This document shows, one piece after another, positions 61,801-64,000 of a DNA stretch of 64,000 nucleotides. The position numbers and the translations under genes are program-made. The notes under the pieces were generated by a model that saw nothing but the letters and a program-made list of their open reading frames with translations, made no database searches and was not told the origin of the DNA. The stretch is from Candidatus Obscuribacterium magneticum (GTDB lineage: Bacteria; Elusimicrobiota; Elusimicrobia; F11): assembly GCA_020523905.1 (NCBI GenBank), contig JAJAPZ010000001.1, positions 62,001 through 126,000 on the forward strand, in the 5' to 3' direction. How positions within the stretch are numbered: the stretch's first letter is position 1; each line of letters begins with the position of its first letter.

Positions 61801-64000
61801 CGGGATTCTTCGCCCTTCCTCCAGCAAATTCTGGAAGCGGCCGGCCGGAACCCCGAATCAAGAAAGGGAGGGATGACGCGTCGATTGTTCATGGAAATCG
61901 TCGCTATGATGGGCAGAGCGGGCGGCGCGCCTGTCAATTCGGCATCGCCTCTAATTGAAAAATGGATTAGCGGGGAGGAAAACCGAAAAAAAATTGTCGA
62001 GCACATCCGGCCGATGCTCGTTCAAATCATCCAATCCGCCTTTGCCAGGAGGCAAATAATTTCCAGACCCTCGAGCGATCCCCGGTTTGTTGTTTCTCGG
62101 GGAGACGAAAGATGGAAGATTGCGGGCGAACTCAGCGGGCTGGCGTACCATCCTTTTGTTCCGATAGAAATCACCAATGACCCCGTGAAAACAAAACTTT
62201 TTGAGTCCGTATGGGGCCCCCTGGGCCGTTCCTTTGAGAAAGAGCTGCATGCATGGGTCACGGGAAACAATTCAACCGTTGTTGATCTTTGGACTCTAGC
62301 CAAAAAAATAACCGATGTGGAATCATTTAAGGGGGAACCGAAAGAACCTGATCCCCAGAGACCCTACGGTTGGAGGACATTGGCCCAAGTGTGGATGCAG
62401 GATGTCTACATAAGCTATGTATCCCAATCCTCTCGGGCTCAAAGCGTATTCTTCGACATGAGTCGCTATCCCTACCATCCGGATCGAAGGGCGGGGTGGG
62501 AACTTGTTTCGATTGTGGACGGACTGATTGCCGGAGGATTTCATTCCACAGGAACGGGAAGTGGGATGGAGGCTTTAAAAAGAGTCTGGATAAGATGGGA
62601 CGAGCTAAATACCTCTATTAAAGCGCTCCTAATATCTTTGTCCCCTGAAGAAGCTCAGAACTGGTCCAAGGCTATTCCCTCTTCTGAACGTTTTTCAATC
62701 CGCCCACCCACATCTCACGGCCAACCGATGACCGCCATCGATTACCTCGAACGTCATCTTCAAAACGAAATTAAACGGGTCAAAAGAGATCTGGCTGAAA
62801 TAAAGCGAGCGGGGTACGACGACGTGCTCAGAAAAGTCTTTCGGCCAGAGGGCTATTTCACCTCGAACAAAAACGAAAGGAAACTCCTGAATGATGGCGA
62901 ACGATTGATGAACCGGAAAGATGAACTTGAGGCCCGCCTCGCCACGGTTCTGACCTGGAAAAAAGCCCTGGCGAAGGGATCAGAGGCGAAGGGGTCAGGT
63001 CTTGTCGTGACCAGACCTGACCCCTTCGCCTCCTTTGGATTAATCGCCAACCGCACTCGGGGGCAGGCGGAGCGGCGCGGGTTAAACCCGTACGGATTCC
63101 GGACGGAAGTGCTCTTCGCTCCCGATTACGAATTCATCGCCACCTTCCGGCCCGACGTCCTTCTTCCCGATCACCCCGGGCCATTGTGGAAACACATCCT
63201 CCGCGCAGTGGGGTTTTCTCTCATCCAAACCTTTGTCTTCAGTGTTCCCCTCCTGACCACCTGGGGAACGGGGCTCTTATTCACGGGGAGCACCGCCGAG
63301 ATACTGATCTACACCCTGGGATATTTCGCCATCGGGGTGGCCTTTGGCCTGGCCCTCGCCAACCCCTGGCTCCAACTGCGTTGGTGGCAAAAGGCGCTCC
63401 TCTTCTCCGTCTATCTCCCGAACGTCTTCGGGCACATGCTGTACAACCTCGTCTTCCGATTCGCGCCCCTAACGTTGGAAGAGAAACCGGCGACAGGAAC
63501 CGATCCCATCGCCATTTTCAAAAGCGAGATTCGGGGGAAGCTGGTGGAATTATCCAAATCGCTCAAGCAAATGCGGTTTCAATCCTACGGCAATGATAAC
63601 AAGAGAATTTTAAAAATCCTTTCCCAAACCACGGAATTACGGCACGATCTCGCCAAATTTATTGAAGAGAAGGGAGATCCGAAGTTAGACACGTTGAAAG
63701 ATTATCTGGCTGGAGTGATTCCACCGAGGCGGCTTACACGGATGGAACATTATTTCGGGGAGGAAGAACCCTGGCGAGTAAGGCTAACATATCGAAGAGA
63801 TTACACTGCGGAGATAATTGATATCTTTGTTGAGTCAATTGATGGGAACCCTCAACTTCTAGAGGCCCCATCGCATGACCGTTCCTTCATAAACAGGATC
63901 ATTGACAAGGCAAAGGTCCGGGCCGAATTGAACCGGGCTGGCGCAACAAGCATGTTTCCTTTCTATCTCGATGTCGGTTATGGTCGGCCTTCGGCTCCTC
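40777..64000 (+). CDS. Giant exported multi-domain membrane protein, 3' end beyond the window
   Basis: Open from ATG 40777 to the last base without a stop: at least 7,741 codons. There is an in-frame TAG upstream near 40711, and ATG 40777 is the first start after it, 5 nt after GGAG. Sampled positions from 41281 to 63961 stay in one phase and give sensible protein throughout. The first 27 residues are a signal peptide (KK, then LSLFLLITFF, AWA cleavage). Order of recognisable parts: TraB/Tiki-like (about 130-540), CPBP protease (about 1140-1265), Tat-like segment (1658), membrane blocks (about 1980-2180, 3260-3520, 3750-3800, 4200-4600), sigma-R4-like (about 3020-3095), HExxH (3377), kinase-like (about 5470-5600), GHKL fold (about 6120-6240), and three membrane modules (5269, 6773, 7422). 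An Omnitrophota-type giant protein is the best comparison. Overall function unknown. Confidence 0.9.
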   Translation, partial: MDAPKTIKKGLSLFLLITFFCTNCAWAHKPQVSIWTERRKALEHSSDQNGRSLQLAQMPAVLNTPSPASLLNRLTPDMTGKAMSAITQRRTEKWISNDAPRNLKDLLAILPQTYGNIRKVTRPSSNASTGPSRILLHIQDVHMNEEAQTNIGNTLRELIDRGRIDLVALEGAFNPIDLSAFRAFPDKETIRKVADYLLKENEISGPIHTAFTHENSFTPFVGVDDRPHYTANVKAVQESWRMRKGLKGQLEEIDKALDKKKANAFNKSLADFDSKIQAYRKGSLSLGEYVKILATRHSGESLTWINAQLFMEALSLESSLDFTRVEAERSFLIKELVSKLSEAQIQSLTELTASFRLGQMNHADFYQALKELCEKSGIGMSKYKAMSSYLQYVLLADSIDGDKLLADLKKMEEAAYARLARTEEEKSLIQESRHLYLTTKLIDFALTPEEWAEYKSSFRRTPESRNRFNTWIPAFAGMTTFESFYKEAEARDRAMTENLLKAISEKNANVAVLVTGGFHSQGMNRLLQDAGLTTITFAPKITKIESESGSPASPAVAGGASAKAGSATLSVFTQEKTPLDKLFEGEKLFLANEPLSNEAEGRAKILFGAEDFRLGIGFPRVSPAWTWARDRFKWAGKYALRFLGREAHVDVLYNPDFTFKDVVLVKGSLITAALSSGAIIGDLLNKNINIGPFPWILLLVSLLILFNTKFWPWITMPSRLAHALVKGGGATPSGILENGLILMAQKHEASPSEPFPPHWLEVAAVMEELVGEIKSGGYEYAASVEAMVGKFKANLATHPASAVSDVGGTAGTGVDENGQPYLVFNMELIHSFITLMNKYKASQSPLARRTRDYLRGLLVKENVHVRDPQPIRLIMRSIRELKEAPQFSGTTPDLVRSIIAIHFLAESVGYAEMFRYLQSQGWTTREYDNVMNACEEPLKRHLRHVRTSFHHASRPAAMEKELVAGIQKDLFDHHLVARVLQERQLSDPISFLLQYALDWEIQEGRASFEDAASRKLHVKPQAFSFVYDDDFTSGNRVLLDPRFAYFQEVLAVAFWRAGLDMRRASAFAVNTTFDAWRYQHGPRAQMIDVFRQGGLTPAEADAVAREFRFNDEGNKIDSPIHQPTLSIFQQAAEWVVKHFKLTGWAAGLVIYGTAFVISPLWEEAVFRSLMMGVWESNSWVVALLFFALHLPGTIAKSLQVARERAARGPPDLALSPSQHLLPSHVSREIFLRLFIQALGTSVLTLTYLILNSYGMNVLIHTGLNVFIFLLHAIWPSLPDAFLSIDGEPDHGGQSSDETNGETDISDSESHGEELDLDAINKRRSHRSLPKRPLTKAERELSEYLKQFKKMCEKIKRLPVLEASLKEMGKRFGVTEYVVLVLARIHGLRPRGHVREWKFAHPASVTEKPSPEIDPAKKPGTITINRSQRDVLKGEAKVKGQKGVRLSWIRTQKITLPQNDLMTLLSKWGSFLYVDVKEDTFASPGTGAPVFMVFFFVTWLWNRIWGRRESALPAKTISRGRQRKTQEKPSIPTPIHTGQGDITHPPFSLAEQRNELEMIAFIRRQAEIVASEVLQERRRGRLVLPFEIGQKFVRRLESQSTASSENRSELFRVLVQLYRLNEQQVPDLVAAHPSPVEHLVQRVIAFGAQHIERRRHGPTRRELLKLLAYLTASAALPSVATASPAKKIAQVKQMESELQIVIEALKNELIYYAKIHFELIWGQGLDVTFGDSYLLTQRRIIAYVLYKTVESREFVKDFKRWGNRNPGTLIELALKPIRYLGVDPTLQTPDELLKSYKAEQGWLGMNYSLVNSLGSKPGANPSLAELWSIGNKWAQFMRGVKRYALSLNFDEAYQLHQKLIRQPLNSPSEIMASTFEEERTRIQTALSENKFQTDPIDRRIWTSEGYTMKISDGQRKLLNERGELEGKLESLNTIVETLRASTSKPEYTVQKIQGAGGLSVIEASAVADEFRFPNSLGFLWLTKYRRAWVNAHPFWTLMIGLASALAEGGLAIGLLHFGTLATFIFSQGIPFDLGSTGIVSYALAGSWLTILTWFHLKLEENHPDNRIRGSPLPNALTHALVFSVYLLVPVINLAQIIPFQIPLYFALAIHLLYDTRQIIRWKGDPDPKAFIEFARQWNRKFSRAWIHMRKAQGLFAFFIAAVFLIFALIIDPTMALASTPFLTAIYLQGNEGGKEKPTLEDWYRAHMPTSPAEKKKWISTTLALLFLRIIPVRLAIILIQAVRKDAVPFSSQTQQPWADDSLKPIRDVLWGLPAVSPEGRPMNVLEYLSQTANRKLGLEEAYKETRKRSQVLTGLLDRFMFSYLMESLLADPAQRDEARQLLGDATHQTDILTPDEKAVALALASSLQPDYSQVSQTTNGEYGAEKIKEVLFRYKNNKTHGAYSKIRKTIRDNAPLASRWQAMLQKAGWDEKALTPAFFRWARRRQIFESFDIQVISRLFLFNSRNIPRWGDGLLPLATLQRLLADYLTGVSFDEMSNTARDLSPEAEKLLASRKTVQLWMEGYPGVVEHLKTVLDDSSRLGQLFFLIRPFETEAQAIRDDSSGDRNVAERIKDLGKPRSTAATILTLALRLASTQPAAEKISLTYERALHTAMESPTTNLSSPAIVRVFIEGLRSYDRDEATLSNILIPIFRLATYLPGLMSTEDTADFLFETMIRCEPHTTDALMKSLAQATQAEIGQPLLSTLYNNMLKRVYAPIRLLAKKESRRLIGRKMPALDTAERFDILKARRLQDEHFRRLAQRDGIVLEFLGSESQPGLWPEEKVMHHIAKRYAEYLQSDRRPYGIPMENLMDAARDALLKLGYNFDPPESMRIPFESLKDKTEGERIAATLEERQKTLESEIEILAAKSEETKAQLEILGMGSLAAASDPFQQKRLQFELAGLAKGSTIRRQEQGYNRALLEIIGNYRKGDVARAAEIIKTAEKIAKDYRSAKLTSLFARYLDTQIKTLWKQHRGQKRTMERRVKSLDAPMENAKDSDLLFGKAFADPQSKASLEMFFSQEPEVQARVLDQMADILDPVERRIVQLRFGLDPFYRGFELEYDDIATILAFENPAGTALSCQGVEMRFNKTVMPKFTHAVMAASKAKAGRAWDKFIEGLWSQKPVEPEPFVTFVQKTEILLTIGQHLTLPVLPVWEGKIIHILVDEWSPAIQRPKSPSSRYLPPDPRSADTAMPYDVFLNVHVVIRVPKKGFTRHPSAIFYVQFQKSADGKIRQVQTDNLLEPEESPPTVSARPAPSSKASQTFVVAFLSVFIAAQGIHTSLSLLLAFAVITFSLCIRAFSWHIAELILHGKIFPVLSKEPGLLYVDTKSNQIHFNFKIFNLTLARLIRSGGRERIWGVGLAAVGYLFTLAGLVFSFHHELIHKIKGFKSELAAYGLELLILFTAIALTYNAGIPWYVPWGVLLSFNALSASLSIKDITKSLGISETAATELTGRQKRAQQRRFESRLTTIVGLALIIGLLAAGILINIHILPNQKFINVGEGRLLLFVVGYTLLLFLLKWILTKTRQPGRPDLERDMFVNFFSWIPSLADSSLNAWNLRAEKEILKSLVSRGFQKTHLLKNQGLANRPTADLKSDIRDFRIRSAADLRLFLILAGLLVKGEQKRRERKSIAPTTKGKIDRLIVTLLSGEISIKKATADFLDLFQQELGIARLKSWRDIFKEPIQNLLEDYSRSFHARFSAHLPSSNSTVPPRSRGEVATGDSPWRDRRGASVLTPPLSPPHPGREIIFDRTPLIKKVIYGVLSFDTTRFIFSYGFWLVMGLLAWGPTGAVLCFLLIRYLVDPVYKGLLANLKGSIQGEKGIIPLSPLPYGLNKTLPQTNWAEIQRAYDELISLSFKEERKNPWFRLILLEKVLRKIPGQEDLVALVTALKTEVASRAARSTRRETWDSLMKTARDLGWDLSQPEIRFLLRALELPRRRPSRWSMNPQQMRLQVQSKGPMSIFLQILADSLRRAPLFTLRCVVSIPTSVLRALCRWFGLDLCDRLLFALNNKWGTLLGFAAKTHPSQRVDSREMTQRPPFRDPSENEFGKGVLINQLEQLNQPGLKPLIEFLRVRVTVKLEPFIDKSWLPWQMRLIHWRQIAPLPDGRYEFDLENNTLLLSSRMPDDLNLLAALKLLSLAFRHEVIRGEKQNLHLAEPRIFPFIWATYRTLIKKRWAEAVTFIQSFWGGNKKASRAEDSFKDREPILGLLYLISVFPHTLWGRVYSSPQKPGVLYSYRPPPTLYPFVKARENFMVALYLILNWIFNGFIGRTNQKEIGGLKPRSHSRVVILWGLLRPVLSHLGLAIAFASFFIAIFAGLVLHLDLSFLNAWAIWFKEVLSFVNFLYLGDLVNLVWGVCQWAYEGLHYIMAIPLHHLKEFFVWIWAFLAPIRIFFVQTFIPLFYQYIIPTFLFLWGLLYGYLVYKARIGKFLIQNASNIAAAPFVSVYALSTRALYLVRDVPVNEAWIEKVSDGIRCVFHWTRFFWIPLFILLYGFLHLTGLACLIAILGLISYPFLDLRTVIVVIQSLGIPFNPIMYVGITAVMIGLPYSWFYWTFEKFIKVAFREVTPRKIRNTFAAWASLLLILTVAFPLGVRYVLKQNPFHSAAVTRHNEWAAVSLWRQAELWTQTPLLKAALDETLSEMKKEASKELAPEEARALELQIKEFQEKLSGGQVAVLRDRLLGSPFKGLEVIADPHSGYPIIIPSQVSSKHQTHSEKLTLHSSLALRRAVTPVWLKAHKGEIFRALENKNPALYRNAVFFEYFFQLVGDERKSLYQALTPEEWKTILIHMMDTIEDPIVYGSFSANYRQQTLAADVLINFFTDSHDGEYQQLSRELGPRLSDMDVSNAIADIRIKINRLKKKIGTGSQGATSSSGAPVFMVFLFVNWLWNLIWGRRKPASSSARVVSPELKAGDREFTNEDWERGRTLVEVILPGLWYGNIPGNVEEFIHDMRHLCIYAFRDSAVTFSGFKYDPLYHRFLGDDVLLVCARMLESFRSLAQAMSDLPPADRYDEKLMALKKPRTFDFTNYGWILMDRVLQYRDKGQDVGAILRYLHSVSPTFIEVAEELMPILERIIDFVASRPSELIGSLSDCMSRLGSQTFRVKKLAAESDQIPKNLGLEIANAKSILLALDSQLGSARARSHENRRVSIEPINAIARYLDDDVGLKEIRLWVDLLLKGDPQLLKMLRETKLSERIESFLHALSQHRDQYPFPGGDIDRAFKRILASRGIDTEGGERSGTGSLGDRVKKQVQTPAENGALTEESDPSSMLVANRTRAEAKRRGWTNKFWTEVLFAPDYEFLTTFRPDVLIPDHPGPWRKHALRIVGLSAIQIFVLSVPILITWGTGLLFTGNITEILIYAIGYFAIGVAFGLALINPWLQLRGWQKALLFSVYLPNVLGHGIYNFFIHPAPLTSEEIRGLRDSADVERHGGNSTEHSSKQRAKSIVERTSGIPGRKSQAQEREIEGIVEYLVEKKLRKHGPLLIAVDGDRPSFNSFFIEALVEKLTPQHRAFVIHGPQPMITLQENPEYSGRAPWSETAEKIRYEIDSCNEDFIFVEGPRVFNICRETSFRTDDFDAKILVRADDRANELLIRLAGIKRPATLEAITPNIYPEDIVPRYDIAMSASVVFGDQQVLDYLPLQHGQSIWINPSIGRKRRDLEIGGKVFQGCHLVFHQVPGVSGGLAVSDDFDENRIQAIEALGERGVPFNGECKVSVVPNEDIHIALFNDPARVQGNAVFFEHVNSQFRSINQSVRFYLVNEGDLELMESSDGEKHTVLKRALAIQGGKLFLDVFERPLFLHAIVEPSDFLRLQIEKTDTLIVPSRKTLDMSRDRQRQMQLLSAYGLPAGGELKPPTVDLNGAKVPYFVEQPIKIDSPEFQNAHEIRLIVVKKFGSKSSSSLSIQSEIASVPLMRADDPPLRARLFLDDYLMALRVAPLRPLTAEERKRFQMKLRSLAIEAADALVNREGMETDVLAVDLGLGEPSDKDGLPRVFIRGVSTIFDVDETIESICAAPPRHKEKERHYRYFKKCFQYIVAAARKWFRDRPGSEAYEGPLAWTGLPKSDQEALQSLWSGLSWTAEGRLELSCRKNMARLQELFFTHRGFNRDFQSIAAGTFNELEKRANEAFEKIRALMNASELETSQRMAHNALDNLLKHGEGKGAFLMRLKFMDEKHATFTFILLDRGAGFVSEDGLHVPIHEAVKHGVSFRNLAQGKGVGLYEIFSRADDMGLLTVDRCEAVPQAYFWKKGDPEEVPWTSAPVPSGTLLAFRKRITHQLPAHQLQNAYPVSENPLGWLQECMFHLKEGGRILGEDSRWSGVVKKIEGSRSQILSLLDISKIELSDHREVPARNIERNFDTVYQIQAGLERLIMDVESNHHLTDTNKSALESLHAAGKLLEQFVDYVRTARSRPGQFELEFEPSPVLGPYNEAIFTQFIRDTRVVEKTLRRLYGQHARALAIKKVSIAYYHSGSNRVAYAWHVTFRNPSFPPMNLIMKASLRNGESEIIHQTQARLAKFLLGNPNDFIGVLPDGRVVVTGPLFTGPNFQEILIDHYSGRNRLHTTSGQLFAIQTEIVRVCVETWMKLGGHFISDPNPSQFVVKITDGKSPNIRVWLIDKGGLSSTGNPGIDNLVLVPRGESELAIALEKSEETLIDDYNGLANEGRIREFINDAIERFEPKRLIFRLIGNMNLDDLPPSHQFEYSLDPKALVLGVRKALGKDGACSFWRNYLLTRVDFDAFRCEKVDLIDAEVNRFLADPIGYWEEGKAMGSGSTLVANRTRAVAARRGWTNRFWTEVLFAPDYEFVTSFRPDVFLPDHPGPWWKHALRTVGLSAIHAFVLSVPVLITWGSGLLFTHSFAEILIYALGYSAIGVTLGMALINPWLQLRWWQKALLFSVYLPNVLGHGLYNLIFRLAPLTAEEPRGLDPDSKTREDLEVAQLITKAAEKVVPEIISAQNSALPLTDEEIARSFWSKIHATVRPQQMELVRCVLGSLLAATGKGLPLVTSSARRDSSPFLQQILEAAGRNPESRKGGMTRRLFMEIVAMMGRAGGAPVNSASPLIEKWISGEENRKKIVEHIRPMLVQIIQSAFARRQIISRPSSDPRFVVSRGDERWKIAGELSGLAYHPFVPIEITNDPVKTKLFESVWGPLGRSFEKELHAWVTGNNSTVVDLWTLAKKITDVESFKGEPKEPDPQRPYGWRTLAQVWMQDVYISYVSQSSRAQSVFFDMSRYPYHPDRRAGWELVSIVDGLIAGGFHSTGTGSGMEALKRVWIRWDELNTSIKALLISLSPEEAQNWSKAIPSSERFSIRPPTSHGQPMTAIDYLERHLQNEIKRVKRDLAEIKRAGYDDVLRKVFRPEGYFTSNKNERKLLNDGERLMNRKDELEARLATVLTWKKALAKGSEAKGSGLVVTRPDPFASFGLIANRTRGQAERRGLNPYGFRTEVLFAPDYEFIATFRPDVLLPDHPGPLWKHILRAVGFSLIQTFVFSVPLLTTWGTGLLFTGSTAEILIYTLGYFAIGVAFGLALANPWLQLRWWQKALLFSVYLPNVFGHMLYNLVFRFAPLTLEEKPATGTDPIAIFKSEIRGKLVELSKSLKQMRFQSYGNDNKRILKILSQTTELRHDLAKFIEEKGDPKLDTLKDYLAGVIPPRRLTRMEHYFGEEEPWRVRLTYRRDYTAEIIDIFVESIDGNPQLLEAPSHDRSFINRIIDKAKVRAELNRAGATSMFPFYLDVGYGRPSAP
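41662..41679 (+). repeat. Partial dispersed repeat in the giant gene
   Basis: CGTCATTCCGGCGAAAGC, the 5' half-element of the repeat that is complete at 42143. In frame (RHSGES). Mirror 19120-19137. Confidence 0.6.
42143..42213 (+). repeat. Complete dispersed repeat inserted in frame
   Basis: 71 bp bounded by CGTCATTCCGGCGAACGCCG and the inverted end CGCAGGGATGACG, with TCCAG...CTGGA inner repeats. This is the well-known 'sharply palindromic' dispersed element type that translates as WIPAFAGMT. Here it is read through as part of the giant protein (KSSFRRTPESRNRFNTW, then IPAFAGMTT). Mirror 18586-18656. Confidence 0.85.
42421..42477 (+). repeat. GC-rich palindromic repeat in frame
   Basis: GCCCGCC-GT-GGCGGGC (42435-42450) followed by GGAGC...GCTCC (42451-42474). 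Translated as a low-complexity Ala/Gly/Ser stretch (SPASPAVAGGASAKAGSA) between the TraB-like domain and the next segment. Mirror 18322-18378. Confidence 0.75.
44176..44613 (+). other. CPBP (CAAX/Abi-type) intramembrane protease domain
   Basis: All three family motifs are present in order and spacing: WEEAVFRSLMMG (E1162, E1163, R1167; EExxxR), FFALH (F1185, H1189; FxxxH), and HTGLN (H1260, N1264; HxxxN). They lie on hydrophobic helices (WAAGLVIYGTAFVISPLW, WVVALLFFALHL, LTLTYLILNSY). CPBP members are glutamyl intramembrane proteases of the Rce1 type, involved in prenyl-protein or peptide maturation. Intact motifs suggest activity. A proline/arginine-rich insert separates motifs 2 and 3. Confidence 0.75.
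45223..45306 (+). other. GAPVFMVFFF-WLWN-IWGRR membrane-anchor module, copy 1
   Basis: Residues about 1483-1510: a single hydrophobic helix ending in WLWNRIWGRR. A near-identical copy at 55387-55470 reads WLWNLIWGRR. Nucleotide identity is also high, so this is a copied cassette. Confidence 0.65.
45733..45810 (+). other. Internal twin-arginine-like signal segment
   Basis: Residues about 1653-1678: GPTRRELLKLLAYLTASAAL followed by PSVATAS. T-R-R-E-L-L-K is close to the S/T-R-R-x-F/L-L-K Tat consensus, with a moderately hydrophobic h-region and an A-T-A box. An export signal 1,650 residues into a protein hints at fusion of formerly separate genes, or at a membrane re-entry helix. Confidence 0.4.
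46722..47310 (+). other. Multi-pass membrane block
   Basis: About five to six hydrophobic helices, among them PFWTLMIGLASALAEGGLAI, SYALAGSWLTILTWF, THALVFSVYLLVPVINL, PLYFALAIHLLY and GLFAFFIAAVFLIFALI. No transporter signature is visible. Confidence 0.65.
49416..49443 (+). repeat. 28-bp perfect palindrome in frame
   Basis: Half-site GGGGTCACTCGCCG and its exact complement. Translated as GSLAAASDP in a coiled-coil-like region. It shares ACTCGCCGCGGCGAGT with the axis of the giant inverted repeat at 30399/30400. A decayed relative (GGGGCACTCACC...GAGTGATCCC) lies at 56548-56574. Mirror 11356-11383. Confidence 0.85.
49840..50055 (+). other. Sigma-70 region-4-like segment in the giant protein
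   Basis: Residues about 3022-3095: ILDPVERRIVQLRFGLD, then EYDDIATILAF and GVEMRFNKTVMPKF. The order L-x-x-x-E-R-x-I-V-x-L-R-F-G-L, 'I-A-x-x-L' and a final basic helix copies region 4 of sigma factors (ERxVIxLRFGL, EIGxxLGVT, RVRQIExxALxKL). The stretch is soluble, not membrane-spanning. Similarity noted by eye; DNA binding in an exported protein would be surprising. Confidence 0.4.
50551..51330 (+). other. Membrane block with an HExxH motif
   Basis: Several helices flank FSFHHELIHKIKG (H3377, E3378, H3381). HELIH sits at the end of the helix GLAAVGYLFTLAGLVFSF and before GLELLILFTAIALTYN, with a glutamate in KSELAAY seven residues after the motif as a possible further ligand. This arrangement resembles membrane zinc metallopeptidases such as M48 or M50. 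Assignment to a family is not possible by eye. Confidence 0.45.
51900..52007 (+). repeat. Long dispersed repeat inserted in frame
   Basis: Contains CCTCCCC...GGGGAGG, GTCGCCACAGGCGAC, CTCGCCGTGGCGAG and a final CCCCTCCCC...GGGAGGG, i.e. a string of nested hairpins. It is read as STVPPRSRGEVATGDSPWRD, then RRGASVLTPPLSPPHPGRE, a translation typical of such repeats. It joins two hydrophobic/soluble parts of the giant protein. Mirror 8792-8899. Confidence 0.8.
53386..54570 (+). other. Large multi-pass membrane block
   Basis: About ten hydrophobic helices in about 395 residues, for example GLAIAFASFFIAIFAGLVLH, TFIPLFYQYIIPTFLFLWGL, FFWIPLFILLYGFLHLTGLA, AILGLISYPFL and AWASLLLILTVAFPLGV. Rich in W, F and Y. 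It is followed at 54570 by a soluble, charged region. Confidence 0.7.
55363..55375 (+). repeat. Dispersed GGTACCGGTTCTC element, in frame
   Basis: Encodes GTGS just before the second WLWN anchor. Same frame as the copy at 56491. Mirror 5424-5436. Confidence 0.7.
55387..55470 (+). other. GAPVFMVFLF-WLWN-IWGRR membrane-anchor module, copy 2
   Basis: Residues about 4871-4898, next to the in-frame GGTACCGGTTCTC element at 55363. Copy of the module at 45223. Mirror 5329-5412. Confidence 0.65.
56491..56503 (+). repeat. Dispersed GGTACCGGTTCTC element, in frame
   Basis: Encodes GTGS, 84 nt before the first repeated membrane module. Mirror 4296-4308. Confidence 0.7.
56581..57024 (+). other. Repeated membrane module A
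   Basis: Residues 5269-5416. Begins LVANRTRAEAKRRGW, continues WTEVLFAPDYEF, RPDVLIPDHPGPW, two to three membrane helices (SAIQIFVLSVPILITWGTGL, ILIYAIGYFAIGVAFGLALI), then NPWLQLRGWQKALLFSVYLP and PAPLT. Highly similar to modules B (61093) and C (63040) at protein and DNA level. No known family recognised. Mirror 3775-4218. Confidence 0.85.
57190..57560 (+). other. Degenerate nucleoside-kinase-like region
   Basis: GPLLIAVDGDRPSFNSFFIE (residues about 5480-5499) aligns by eye with the start of uridine/cytidylate kinase-type P-loops (I-DG-xGSGKST-xxE), but GSGKST is replaced by RPSFNS. Later IFVEGPRVF and KILVRADDRANELLIRL echo the EG and lid regions. If correct, this is a non-ATP-binding relic reused as a scaffold. 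Low confidence. Confidence 0.3.
59080..59520 (+). other. GHKL (HATPase_c-like) ATP-binding fold
   Basis: N-box-like AHNALDNLLKHGEGKG (N6152, K6155, H6156), a G1 box LLDRGAGF (D6183, G6185, G6187) and a G2 box QGKGVGLYEI (G6214, G6216, G6218) in the correct order, with an ATP lid between them. The position of the usual N-box glutamate, four before N6152, is N6148. This suggests nucleotide binding with altered or absent hydrolysis/phosphotransfer. No H-box dimerisation domain with a phosphorylatable histidine is obvious upstream. Mirror 1279-1719. Confidence 0.6.
61093..61530 (+). other. Repeated membrane module B
   Basis: Residues 6773-6918, LVANRTRAVAARRGWTNRFW to LAPLTAEE. Same layout as modules A and C. 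Immediately preceded by GGGGTCAGGCTCAACTCTT, a sequence resembling the palindromic repeat before module C. Lies in the single-copy part of the window. Confidence 0.85.
62983..63032 (+). repeat. 20-bp-stem hairpin repeat in frame before module C
   Basis: GAGGCGAAGGGGTCAGGTCT (62983-63002) pairs perfectly with its complement at 63013-63032 around a 10-nt loop. A diverged tandem start (GGCGAAGGGATCAG) lies just upstream. Translated in frame as EAKGSGLVVTRPDPFAS. The GGGGTCAGGTCT type resembles REP elements mobilised by REP-associated transposases, but no such transposase is in the window. Confidence 0.85.
63040..63480 (+). other. Repeated membrane module C
   Basis: Residues 7422-7568, LIANRTRGQAERRGLN to FAPLTLEE. 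Same conserved FAPDYEF, PDHPGP, WGTGLLFTG and NPWLQLRWWQKALLFSVYLP stretches. Directly follows the hairpin repeat at 62983-63032. Confidence 0.85.

Larger units (their letters stand above)
60799..64000. other. Only single-copy part of the window
   Basis: No counterpart on the left arm because the window begins at the mirror of 60798. It holds codons 6675-7741 of the giant gene, including modules B and C. No stop, no second gene. Confidence 0.95.

Noticed and set aside
40766-63596. Dozens of 60-206-residue reading frames on both strands opposite and across the giant gene (and their mirrors in 552-20033)
   Set aside because: All are in other phases or on the other strand of the continuous giant frame, show low-complexity composition (Arg/Pro/Ser-rich), and have no recognisable domains.
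1-64000. Hairpin telomere or replication terminus of a linear replicon
   Set aside because: The palindrome axis alone cannot distinguish this from an artefact; no telomere resolvase or terminal protein gene is visible.
1-64000. CRISPR array, rRNA, transposase or integrase
   Set aside because: None seen: repeats here are palindromic dispersed elements without regular spacers, and no recombinase motifs occur in any frame inspected.
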